Part shown: positions 1 through 8,167 of the stretch, piece after piece
Numbering within the stretch: the stretch's first letter is position 1
Layout of the letters: each line of letters starts with the position of its first letter
Source: Silvimonas sp. JCM 19000
GTDB lineage: Bacteria > Pseudomonadota > Gammaproteobacteria > Burkholderiales > Chitinibacteraceae
Assembly: GCA_001313065.1 (NCBI GenBank)
Contig: BBFD01000019.1
Span: 1 to 25,730 of the forward strand
DNA length: 25,730 nucleotides
Reading direction: 5' to 3'
Notes under the pieces: generated by a model
What the model was told of the DNA's origin: nothing
Database searches by the model: none
What the model saw: only the letters and a program-made list of their open reading frames with translations
Made by a program: the position numbers and the translations under genes

Positions 1-1
1 A

Positions 2-674
2 CCATTTGCACTGGTCCTGCATGGCACAGCCTCCCCGGCTCTGATGGATGTGGGGCATAAGGATGTCGTCGGGATGGAATACCTGGAGGCAACGCTCTAT
101 GCCATGGGATTCAATGTATACGAGCTGCATCGCCGTGGGTATGCGGAATCCGAAGGCCCTTCCTGCGAATCGTTGGCGGCAAGAACCCACTCATATGATA
201 TTACTCTGGTGCACGAGGCGGATTACGATGCTTCAGCAGCACTCAAGTTGATAAGGGCACAGGCTAATGTCATTGATGAAGGCATTGTCGCTGGGCATTC
301 TTTTGGCGGACTGGAATCGGTGCATCTTGCTGATGGTTCGAATGACATCATTGCCAGTATCAACATGGCAGGGGCGTTGACTTATATCTTCCACGATCAC
401 GTCACCCCACCATCACCTGAATTCTTGAAGCAATATGCTGTAACCCGCAAACCCACCATGTTCATCTACTCAGAAACGGATTGGTTAGCCCCCCTTCCCG
501 CCATGCGAGCGTGGTACGCACTTCAAACCGCTCCTTCAGGGAACCGGTTTCTGCACTCCCGACTTTAAAAGAAATCGATGGGCACGATGGAATCAATACA
601 GGTGATGCGGCAGACCGTTGGACAGGACCCTGCAGGAGTTCGTGCTGCAGGCTACGCACTTGGGAAACCGTTAG
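2..674 (+). CDS. Alpha/beta hydrolase, 5'-truncated by window edge, 3' end frameshifted
   Basis: The frame is open from base 2, so the gene starts outside the window. Visible hydrolase marks are an early oxyanion-type LVLHGT, the nucleophile elbow GHSFGG (Ser nucleophile), and an FIYSETDWLAP strand that likely carries the acid residue. The assembled frame stops at 568. After that stop, the next frame reads LKEIDGHDGIN, whose His is a candidate catalytic residue. A third frame from about 618 ends in LDRTLQEFVLQATHLGNR with a stop at 672-674, which looks like the true C-terminus. Two indels near 540 and 618 would therefore restore a full hydrolase end. The substrate is unknown; dienelactone-hydrolase-like enzymes are the nearest type I recognise. 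It converges with the minus-strand gene at 755-1469. Confidence 0.65.
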
Positions 675-754
675 ATCCAGTCAGAGGCTCCATTTTTTTT
701 CAGGGACAAACAACCCGTGGGCCGACGGTTTTATCATTGCGATCTGACCTGGGA

Positions 755-1469
755 TTAATAGCGAAAAAAAGAAAGTGCCGTAGCCGCGTGGCTCATTGCC
801 CATGCGCTGCGCTTTGGAAGATTTAACCAAGTCGATAGTTTTGGGATTTTCCCAGCCAAATAATGTGAATGTGCGTTCAGCAAGGCGTACATAACTCATC
901 CATTTGCGGCCCGTTGACCACACAAATAAAGAGTAGAAAGGAATAAAGAAAAGCATTGTCCAGAGAGCAAAGCCTGCTGAATTTAGCGCGCTATCAAAGC
1001 CGTCAGCAAATATGTTAATGCTAAATGCGAGACCTTCATTTAAAATCAATGTCATGAGTAATAAATAAAATAGCCATTTTATAGCGTTAAGCCAATGGCT
1101 ACGGGTTCCACGAGAGCAGTGCGGATAAAGGGCCACCATACGATCCTTAGCGCGTTTGATTCCGTAGGCCTCAAAGTGATCGTCCTGCCATTCGACAGCA
1201 GCCTCCACTTCGTCACCTTCTGCAAAGGGTGATCGCCATACCCAGCCTCTTATCGATTTATCTCCAAGGTCAAACGTTACGAAACTGGCCTCTTCTTCCA
1301 TGGAAGAAGAACTGTGCAGGGTTGCCGCAGATTGTGCTGTTAAACCAACCAAGCCTGCCGCAATTGCGATGATTCCCATTTTAGCTTTATCTGAGTCGGT
1401 AAAATCAAAAAAGCGCGGTGCTTTGCTCGCACTTGTAATTTTTTTAATCTGCCCACTGACTAATTCCAT
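755..1469 (-). CDS. Putative type VI secretion-associated membrane protein
   Basis: The start is the ATG at 1469 (MELVSGQIKKIT), chosen because AAGGA lies just upstream on the minus strand; the longer open frame to 1751 belongs to a different gene fragment. The product is about 238 residues, with a hydrophobic stretch near residues 35-55 and two clear membrane segments in the second half (WLFYLLLMTLIL and ALWTMLFFIPFYSLFVW). The central part EEEASFVTFDL...GWVWRSPFAEGD and ALYPHCSRG resembles proteins annotated as 'putative type VI secretion system effector', often found beside vgrG or VasX-like genes. Whether such proteins are effectors or immunity proteins is not settled by sequence. The assembled frame runs on to 681, but shortening the A7 run at 764-770 to A6 gives the family-like ending TFFFRY and a stop at 755-757. 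Confidence 0.55.
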
Positions 1470-1527
1470 ATCCTTCCTTTTCAGGCAGCGTATCGGGTCG
1501 CTTTGAAAAGCGACTCTTGTTGCGTCT

Positions 1528-1769
1528 TCACATTTTTTTATATGCATCGGCCGCTTTATGTTTTCGCCAAAAGCACTTAATTTGCACCAGGCTTCCAGAT
1601 CATTGTCACTTACCGCCCAAATCAGCACTGTCATACCTGTAGCCGCTACCGCAATCCACATCCCAAGGGACATGAAAAGAACACGTGCTCCAATAACAGC
1701 CTCTCCAGCGGCCCCGATACTCACTGCAGCCTCAGACACGCCTGTACCCATTAATCGGTCAGTGGTTGG
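1528..1769 (-). pseudogene. C-terminal remnant of a VasX-like type VI effector
   Basis: Upstream of and in frame with the 755-1469 gene, about 80 residues contain two hydrophobic segments (AVSIGAAGEAVIGARVLFMSL and MWIAVAATGMTVLIWAV) followed by SDNDLEAWCKLSAFGEN. A membrane hairpin followed by an acidic, Trp- and Cys-containing end is typical of the C-termini of large VasX-like pore-forming effectors. An in-frame stop at 1770-1772 cuts it off, so most of the effector is absent. The two genes are fused only in the assembled sequence: shortening the T7 run at 1532-1538 (+ strand) to T5 creates a TGA at 1528-1530. The family assignment rests on general resemblance and is uncertain. Confidence 0.4.
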
Positions 1770-1778
1770 TTATAAGGA

Positions 1779-1982
1779 ATGTATTTTATATTATGGGCAC
1801 TTATGGTTCTATTATCTTTGGTGCATAAGAAGCGGTCACTGAACACCGGCCAATTCGAAAACTACCAAATAATCGCTGCACCAATCGCATTACTTCTTCT
1901 GGAGGCAATTTTATGGTGGTCAAACATCCAGGGGCTTGTCGATGAGCTACTGCATCGCAAACCAAGTTGGCAGACAAGATAG
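1779..1982 (+). CDS. Small membrane protein of unknown function
   Basis: A 67-residue frame begins ATG at 1779. It has two hydrophobic segments (FILWALMVLLSLV and IIAAPIALLLLEAILWW) separated by a basic linker and a charged tail. An AAGGA sits immediately before the ATG, too close for a good ribosome site, so the in-frame ATG at 1803 is an alternative. The stop at 1980-1982 lies nine bases before the start of the acyltransferase gene, which suggests co-transcription. I do not recognise the family. A small immunity or accessory role would be speculation from the neighbourhood. Confidence 0.35.
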   Translation: MYFILWALMVLLSLVHKKRSLNTGQFENYQIIAAPIALLLLEAILWWSNIQGLVDELLHRKPSWQTR

Positions 1983-1990
1983 GGGGTTAT

Positions 1991-2435
1991 ATGAGGCCGC
2001 GTATCACTGAACACGTTAGCGAAGCGAACCGGGATGTTCTAACTGCCATTGGCACAGCTACATGGCTTGCTGCGAAATGTGAAAATTATAGAAAATATAA
2101 AATAGAATCTGTTAGTCATTGGATCGAGTCGCCTATTCAATTATCACAAATAAGATTTTTTTTCTATGACCCATTCGGCAATCCCATGGGATATGTAATT
2201 TGGGCGTGGCTTGCCCAGGACGTTGCGGAAAAGCTAATTAGCGACCCGGATTTCAGTCTTCATTTTTCAGAATGGAATGAGGGCGATCAGCTCTGGATCA
2301 TCGATTTTGTAGCTCCATTTGGTCATGCAATGGATATTTCACGTGCGTTGCCGGTAACTCTTCCGGCTGCGAACAGCGTATATTTTTTTGCGTGGCAATA
2401 GAGTGAAAGTTATCAGCAGGCGAGCCAGTCCGTAG
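1991..2435 (+). CDS. HlyC-like toxin-activating lysine acyltransferase
   Basis: This family moves a fatty acyl group from acyl carrier protein to lysines of RTX-type protoxins in the cytoplasm. The start is the ATG at 1991 (MRPRITEHVSEAN), with GGGGG about five bases upstream. The match to HlyC is clear over IGTATWLAA, GYVIWAWLAQDV, EWNEGDQLWIIDFVAPFGH; the Asp of IIDFVAPFG corresponds to the HlyC active-site Asp92. Aligning WLAAKCENYRKY to the HlyC segment WLWASSPLHRNW without gaps puts Tyr where HlyC has catalytic His23. The assembled frame ends FFAWQ at 2401. Shortening the T7 run at 2383-2389 to T6 gives a basic C-terminus VYFLRGNRVKVISRRASP with a stop at 2433-2435, which fits the family better. 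No RTX toxin gene is seen beside it. Confidence 0.75.
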
Positions 2436-2527
2436 CTGGACTTTCTTGCTATGAAAACCTTGCCGCTACTGCCTGGGGATAATTTCCCGGCAACTATCCT
2501 TATTTTCTAATTTGAATGAGTGACATC

Positions 2528-4142
2528 ATGCCAAAGCTGGCGCTTCTTTTTATCCTTTCTCTCTGGTGCGCCGAAACGCTGGCAGTGGATTGCAGCGTTT
2601 TAAATACCGATACCATACATGGGAGCTTAAATAAGGGGGAGAAACGATGCTATATAATTGCCGAGGAAGCGGGTGCTTAGCAGTTGGGAAGTGCGCAGCG
2701 CTAATCGGGCTGTTCATATAAACATACAGAACACTGCCGGCGACGAAATTGGCCATGCCATTAACGGGCTTTATCAAGATGCTTGGCGTAATAAACGTTA
2801 CGTTGCGCCCGTAAATGGCAACTATAAGCTCATAGTCAGCACGACTGATCAATCTGCTGGCGAGTTTGACCTATCTAAACGGGTGGCACTAGACGATAAG
2901 GGCCGAAAAGGTCAGCTTGAAGCTTTCGACCACTATCTAAACCAGAATGCGATTCCGTTGGTTACCGATTCGGATATGGCCTCCCTGGCGTCAAAGCTCG
3001 GTGGGAGATCTCTCATTGGTATTGGCGAGGCAGCCACGGGGCTCGGGACTTTTGGGACTTGCGTGCCCGCGTAGTGATTGGACTCGCCGAGAGGCAATCT
3101 CTTAGAACAGTTCTTCTTGAAATGCCTTTTCATACGGGCAAATTAATGAATCAATATGCTCAGGGCAAGATAGCTTCTGCGGAGAGCGTTTTCCAGGATA
3201 TTCGAAATCCTATTGCCCGATTAGAAGGCATGGCTGCTTTTTTTGAAACAGATTCGTGGGTACAATGAAAACGTGAGCCAGGAGAATAGAATCCGCATTA
3301 TCGGCATCGATATTCATCCTGGTCCGAATGAAGACGATCTAGTTGCGGCATTTCTCGGCAAAGTTGCGCCAGACATGAAGGGAAAAGCGGCGGATTTGAT
3401 GTCAGATTCAACAATGAACGAAGTATGGCGAAGGCTTTCCGGAGATATGGTTAATACGGACGGCTGGGCAATCTTGGCGAGAGAGGGTGAAGAACTAAAA
3501 TCTCAATTCGCACTGAATCACGATAAATGGATTGCCGCATCGTCAAAGGAAGATTGGCAAGATTCTTATCTAGCGGTCTCAGCCAGAACAGCCGCCATTA
3601 CTGTTTTCTCGCTTCCTTTCAAAGATGCGATTCCTGCTCGCGATCAATTCATGAAAAGCGGGATTATGGATGCTTTACGTGAAACAAATAGGCCGGTGGC
3701 ATTTTTTTGGCCCACGACGCGCATGTGTCGACTGCCCCCGATTTTTTTTCACGGGCCCGACCGTAGGGAGCCTCTTGCGCAAAGATCTTGGAGATCGCTA
3801 CTTAGCGATAGGTACGGCGTACGATGAGGCTCAGTATTGGCAATGTATAGGGGTGACTACCGTCTCGGTGCTGGCACGTTTAAATTTGGGCCTGCGATGG
3901 AGGCGTCACTTCCCAGTTACCTTCGAAGAGGCAAGTTGGAAACCTACGCATTAATGATGAACTTTTCTGGCGAACACAGTGCCGATGGAATCGCGGTCCT
4001 CAGTGAACCATTGCAGACCAGAATGGTGCCAATGGATAGCAGCGCTGCGGCCATTGATTTGCAATACGAGGCGATCGTTCCAAAGCGCGATTTTGACGTG
4101 TTGATCTTCAAACGAAAGATTGAGGCAGATAAAGCTCTATAA
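2528..4142 (+). CDS. Erythromycin esterase family protein with signal peptide, multiply frameshifted
   Basis: The ATG at 2528 opens a signal peptide (MPKLALLFILSLWCAETLA), so the product is probably exported. After about 130 residues of unknown N-terminal domain comes the erythromycin-esterase-like domain. Shifting frame near 3028 reads GEASHGARDFWDLRARVVIG, the GEAxHG motif with the presumed catalytic His. Further family marks are TVLLEMPF, IRIIGIDIH and, after correction at T7 3702-3708, AHDAHVS; the gene ends FDVLIFKRKIEADKAL. Indels are needed near 2660, 3028, 3238-3244, 3702-3708, 3742-3749 and 3840, giving a protein of roughly 535 residues. The family includes macrolide esterases, but most members, especially exported ones, have unknown substrates, so I do not call it a resistance gene. 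Confidence 0.65.
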
Positions 4143-4444
4143 CTGCGTCACTCGGACGTCAGCCACGGTGCCGTGCGTATCCATACCAGGCGCGATGTAA
4201 GCCGGTATTTCGAACGGCTCTCAAGTGTCTAGTGAGGCCGGGCCGGTTCAGATCTGTGAAACGACGCGTTGCCTGGCTTTCCTGCATCCTCGGCCATTTC
4301 AAATGGTGTGAGCTTGCCCCAGGGCGCTTACTGACCCTGTGACGTAAACACAAGTTCGCTGGGGATGCTGGTCACCCCGACGTCCCCCAGATTTGAGTAG
4401 CGTCGCGATTTAAAGTCCGATCCTTTTATGTCAGGAGACTGGAC
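4143..4444 (+). other. Gene-free stretch, probable left flank of an IS3-family remnant
   Basis: No credible reading frame was seen between the esterase stop and the orfA remnant. The last 70 bases (CCCCCAGATTTGAGTAG near 4384, then TTTAAAGTCCGATCC) look like the left end and leader of an IS3-family element leading into orfA. I could not find a matching right end or target duplication in the window. Confidence 0.3.
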
Positions 4445-4573
4445 CTAAGGAAGCGTTATTCGGAAGAGCAAATCGTCGGTTTTCTGCGCGGTAAGCTCGG
4501 CGGCATGTGCGTCTTCGATGCCAAACGCCTCAAGGAGCTGAAAGCCGACCAGGAAAGTGGACAGGAACAGTAA
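4445..4573 (+). pseudogene. IS3-family transposase OrfA remnant with internal deletion
   Basis: The frame CTA AGG AAG CGT TAT reads RKRYSEEQIVGFLR and continues directly as GKLGGMCVFDAKRLKELKADQ before a stop at 4571-4573. In intact IS3-family OrfA proteins these two blocks flank the helix-turn-helix core (typically EAEAG...KELCRRHGFS...YYLWRSK). That core is missing here, apparently removed cleanly in frame, and the expected ATG is CTA. No OrfB (DDE transposase) follows. It is an inactive relic marking past insertion. Confidence 0.7.
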
Positions 4574-4626
4574 ATGCTGTCGGCTTATTTTGAAGAGTTT
4601 CGATGCCTCCCATTTTTTTTCTTCCT

Positions 4627-5395
4627 TTAGTCATCACTTGGATTATTTATTTTTTTTAACAAATAGAAATTTTCAAATAAATATATTACTTCCTCAGGAG
4701 GATATCCAATGAAATCAATTTTTTTTGATACGGGATTTATTTCACAAAATCCATCTCTATAGTTAATGCAAAATCGTCCAATATATCTTTGGGCTCCGGT
4801 CTTTTTTGGCAATATCCCCAGTGGAATCATTCACTATTAACCAAATGCCTTCATAGTGATATTTCAAATCCCATGCATATAATGAAGCACTGCCAGAATC
4901 TTCTATCGATCTGGCCACCGCCAAGAGCGGTTCATTCCCCTCATAACGGCCAAACCTCTCGTTATTTTTTTTATAATTCTCGATATTATTAGCTATAGAA
5001 AATCTTTCAACGGCTGCGAAAAAAACCTATATTCCACAGGCCTGATTATTGATATAAAAAATCGACACCAATACAAGATACGCGATCACGGATTCGAATT
5101 TTCTTTCAGGAAAACGAGAAATTGTGAAAATAAGCCCAAACACAAAAAAATGAAAATACAAATCGGAAAAAAAACCAGCCCAACATAATTTCAGCAAATT
5201 TTCCATAAGCCGGGAACAAAGAATTGCTTGGCATAGACAAGATTGAAAGAAAAAAATTGCACCTAAAGAAATTGCGTCAATTACAATTCCGAATAAAGAT
5301 GAAAAAAAATTACGACTCTTAAAATAAAACTTTTTCTGGTTTTGCCAGGAAAAAGGAAAAAAAATTTTTCTGAAAAAAACTCTTAACATTTTCAT
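4627..5395 (-). CDS. AT-rich membrane protein of unknown function, multiply frameshifted
   Basis: The start is the ATG at 5395 (MKMLRVFFRK), preceded by GAGAGG at about nine bases. The first half has three membrane segments (GIVIDAISLGAIFFF, FHFFVFGLIFTI, VIAYLVLVSIF). The assembled frame stops at 5027, but shortening A6 5056-5061 and A7 5019-5025 to five each joins it to RPVEYRFFAAVERFSIANN and a soluble domain (RFGRYEGNEPLLAVARSI, LYAWDLKYHYEGIWLIVND). Shortening T6 4802-4807 to T5 continues into TGAQRYIGRFCINYRDGF and YPPEEVIYLFENFYLLKK. The assembled stop is 4627; a T7 instead of T8 at 4650-4657 would stop at 4647. The result is a protein of about 250 residues. I recognise no family. The base composition is far more AT-rich than the right half, which suggests horizontal origin. 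Confidence 0.5.
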
Positions 5396-5672
5396 GATTT
5401 CATTACCTCTCGCACACATTCGCATGCTCAAGCAATGAGCAAGAGCGGCGCATTGAAAAAAAATCCAAAGCAATTTGGAAAAAAAATCTCCCGATTTCGC
5501 ATCAGCTCTTAACGATTCGAAAAAAATTCACGCGAACTGCTGCTCGCTTGTGCGTAGAGCACCGAACCAAATATACCCCCATTAATATTATGTACACAGA
5601 GTCAATGAGGAATAATATATATACCAGCGCAATGTACATGCGCTAACCTTTTATATACGAATAATAAAAAAA
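5396..5672. other. AT-rich intergenic region between the two minus-strand genes
   Basis: No coding frame was recognised. It holds several A runs and the TATA-rich stretch ATTAATATTATGTACACAG near 5581-5600, and probably the promoter of the downstream minus-strand membrane gene. I see no convincing terminator. Confidence 0.3.
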
Positions 5673-6390
5673 TTATTTTCGCCTTTCCCGTAAACTTTCA
5701 CTTCCATACTCAATCAGCGGACTTAAAAAAATACTTCGCAGGTCTTCTCTTTCCGGTTTTAACCTCAACCGTCACTTTCATGCCCGGCGTCAGATTCACC
5801 CATTTGTTATTCACGTAAATCCGGTTAGTGGGCAAAGTCAGCCGCGCCGGATAGATCAATCCTTGTTTTTTTATCCTGTGCCGAGTCATTGCTGACCTTG
5901 ATGACTTTTCCGGTCAAATAGCCATAGCGGGTATAGGGAAACGTTTCGATCTTGATAATCGCTTCGTGCCCTGCGTCAACAAAGCCGATGCCCTTGTTAT
6001 CCAAGCTGGCCTCAATTTCCAGCGTGTCATCGGGCACGATTTCCATCAGTGATTGCGCGGTTTGCTCCACGCCGCCAACGGTATGCACGTCCCGTTGTTG
6101 AACGGTGCCATCAACAGGCGCGTTGATCTGCATGCGCGTCTGACGTTGGGGGCTTTGGCCTCGTGCTGCGTGTTCTGCCCCAGTTGTTGTGACTGGTCCA
6201 GGATACCCAGTTGTTCACGGCGGAACTGGGCTAACGCCGGAGCGATTTCGCGTTGCCGTTCGTCGGTGCCTGCGAGCAATTCGTGTGCGTGGCTGTGCTG
6301 GCCCGCCAGCTCCCACTCCTGCTCGATCCGTGCCACCGATTCGCGAAAAAAAATGAATAATGTCGCGATCTGTGTCCCGCTCACGCCCAT
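5673..6390 (-). pseudogene. HlyD-family type I secretion adaptor, N-terminally truncated
   Basis: HlyD proteins bridge an inner-membrane ABC transporter and TolC for type I secretion. The preserved part is the end of the alpha-helical hairpin (SVARIEQEWELAGQHSHAHELLAG...REIAPALAQFRREQL), then the lipoyl/barrel motif INAPVDGTVQQRDVHTVGGV, IVPDDTLEIEASLDNKGIGFV and IKIETFPYTRYGYLTGKV. Correcting T7 5866-5872 to T6 gives QGLIYPARLTL and VNLTPGMKVTVEVKTGKRR; correcting A7 5725-5731 to five gives the hallmark ending YFLSPLIEYGSESLRER with a stop at 5673-5675. One further indel lies near 6144. The N-terminal cytoplasmic, membrane and first lipoyl parts are missing upstream of 6390, and no HlyB or TolC gene is nearby, so the copy is probably non-functional. 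Confidence 0.75.
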
Positions 6391-7119
6391 TTTCTCAACC
6401 TACTCGCATTCAATTATTGGAGCTGCGCTGAGACGAGGATATGCCGAAGTCGCACAATATTTCGCTCCACTAGTCTGCTAACTGCACAGCTCAAAACAGC
6501 TCTCCCTTGATCTATATCAATATTGCCTTGGGCATTTATCCGGCACGATTTCCGAACATTCAGATACTGACGTAAGCATGAACTCTAATTAGGCAGGTTC
6601 AACCAAGGCGCATTTATCTCGCACATACAATACGGGCAAGCAATACTTTTACTTTTTTTTCAACCTGATTTAAATATTTTTTTTGCGTTCCGCAGAAAAC
6701 CACAAGAACTCATTTTTTCCGCAAGAAAATTGTTTCGCGACTTCTTTCTAATAAAATAAAATTTTAGTGCACGAAATTGTTAAATAATAAAACCCGTGAA
6801 GTTATCTATATTTTCTATTAGCTTTTAGCGCAATTTCCCGGATAAAATTAAATTTGACAAACAAACCAATTAAATCTTCAACAATAAAAAATAATTTTTT
6901 TTGGCCATATTTTTTATAGGCTCTAGCACTGCAAAAAAATGCGGCCCTCGTTAACGCACTTTTTTATTAACGTCAGTAAATTTAATTACCCACGCTTATG
7001 ATTGATAACACATTTGGAATTCAATGCGTTTGTCTGGCCTGCTTTGCACTGCTTAATAATAATATTTTTCCTGAATTATTTTAAATCCCACTTAACATTA
7101 ACGGAAATTACTATTTACC
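6391..7119. other. AT-rich non-coding stretch between truncated hlyD and the replication module
   Basis: No credible gene on either strand. It has many A and T runs of 6-8 and an FNR-type palindrome at 6507-6520. It may hold the breakpoint that removed the 5' half of hlyD and the promoter of the plus-strand regulator gene starting at 7120. Confidence 0.35.
6507..6520. promoter_or_regulatory. Perfect FNR/ANR-type box
   Basis: TTGATCTATATCAA matches the FNR consensus TTGAT-N4-ATCAA at all ten specified bases. It lies about 117 bp upstream (minus strand) of the truncated hlyD frame and about 600 bp from the next plus-strand gene, so its target is unclear. Either it regulated the lost hlyD 5' end or it is a chance or relic site. 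Confidence 0.45.
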
Positions 7120-8167
7120 ATGGAAAAAAAATTCTCTCGCCCAGATCATGACCCAAAAAATACCTCTTGGATGATCTGTCAACGGACAACGCCGAAGACT
7201 GGGCGTGGGAGTTCGTTCGCCGACATCCCGATTATCGCGCGCTTTATGATGCATACATGAATCTGGACGAACCTGCACGCCTCTTCAATCTGGACAGTCC
7301 TTTATTCTGGGAAACGACTCTGTTAGAAAAAAAATGCAGTAGTTGTTGCGGAACTCAAACGGCGAAGCAAGTTAGAAACAAATGCAGGAGTTGTTGCGCA
7401 TCTCAAACGGCGAAGCAAATTTTATTCGGGCCTTAAAAGTTGCAAGATAAAAAAATTTTGATATCGCGTGGTTTTTTTACTGATGTCATCGACGACAACA
7501 CCCATAAAAATGATGATGCTCATGACACCGACTCCGCTCTGCACCAAATGCAGCAAATCGAAATCAATGATGAAATGACGGTGTCCGAGTACATCAAACT
7601 CTGGCAAAAAAAAGGGGGAAGCCGGCGTCGGGTTTTCTCCAAAATATGGTCACGCATTGAAACAGTTTGGTCTTGAATATTTTTTTTGACTATAAAAAAA
7701 AGTCCCTGCATGAATTAAAATTGGAACACAACATTAAAGTTAATTTCTTCGTGCCATTCGTTCTCGCAGATATTGACCGGGAAGGTATGTTGACAACAGA
7801 TTTCCAGACCGATATCACTGTGGATCTACGCTGGTCGGCGGATGCGCTGTCGAAAAAAAAGCTCAAGTGCCTCCTTTTACGGCTGCAAGATGAAAGAAAA
7901 GCAAAGGTAACTGGATTTACTGTCATCAAACCCCTAAAGCAGAAAACGGACATACTGATCGATTCATTGAGAATCAGTGACGCTGTTCTGGCTGGCTACT
8001 CCCTGGCTGAGATCACAACTTACCGGTACGAGCATCCCGGTGGCGAAAGAACGATTCCAGACAAAAGTGATATCCGGAAAGAAGTCAAGAACCTACATAC
8101 CAAGTCGCTCCGTTTCGCAAAATCCGGCGAATCACTGGAGCGATTGTTGTTGTTGTCAAAATATTAG
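7120..8167 (+). CDS. DUF6499-like regulator of a mobile element, frameshifted
   Basis: The start is the ATG at 7120 (MEKKFSRPDHDP). Correcting the A6 run at 7155-7160 joins it to YLLDDLSTDNAEDWAWEFVR, followed by RHPDYRALYDAY. This Leu-Asp-Asp...WAWEF.RR.PDYR pattern is typical of the N-terminal 'transcriptional regulator' domain (DUF6499 type) of proteins on integrated elements. Correcting 7327-7334, the run near 7449 and the A8 near 7607 links it through LWQKKGEAGVGFSPKYGHALKQ to INVNFFVPFVLADIDREG-like text, TVDLRWSADALSK and RISDAVLAGYSLAEITTY, about 345 residues. The middle has a tandem duplication (7323-7419). The 3' end overlaps the convergent replication gene by 12 bases. DNA binding is inferred from the family only. 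Confidence 0.5.
7323..7419 (+). repeat. 48-bp imperfect tandem duplication within a gene
   Basis: Copy 1 (7323-7371, one A longer through an A8 run) and copy 2 (7372-7419) both run from TTAGAAA to GGCGAAGCAA. In the corrected frame they read LEKNAVVVAELKRRSK and LETNAGVVAHLKRRSK, so the period is 16 codons and the duplication keeps frame. Confidence 0.8.

Noticed and set aside
4159..4353. Minus-strand 64-codon ORF after the esterase
   Set aside because: No ribosome site and no recognisable features; it lies in probable IS flank DNA.
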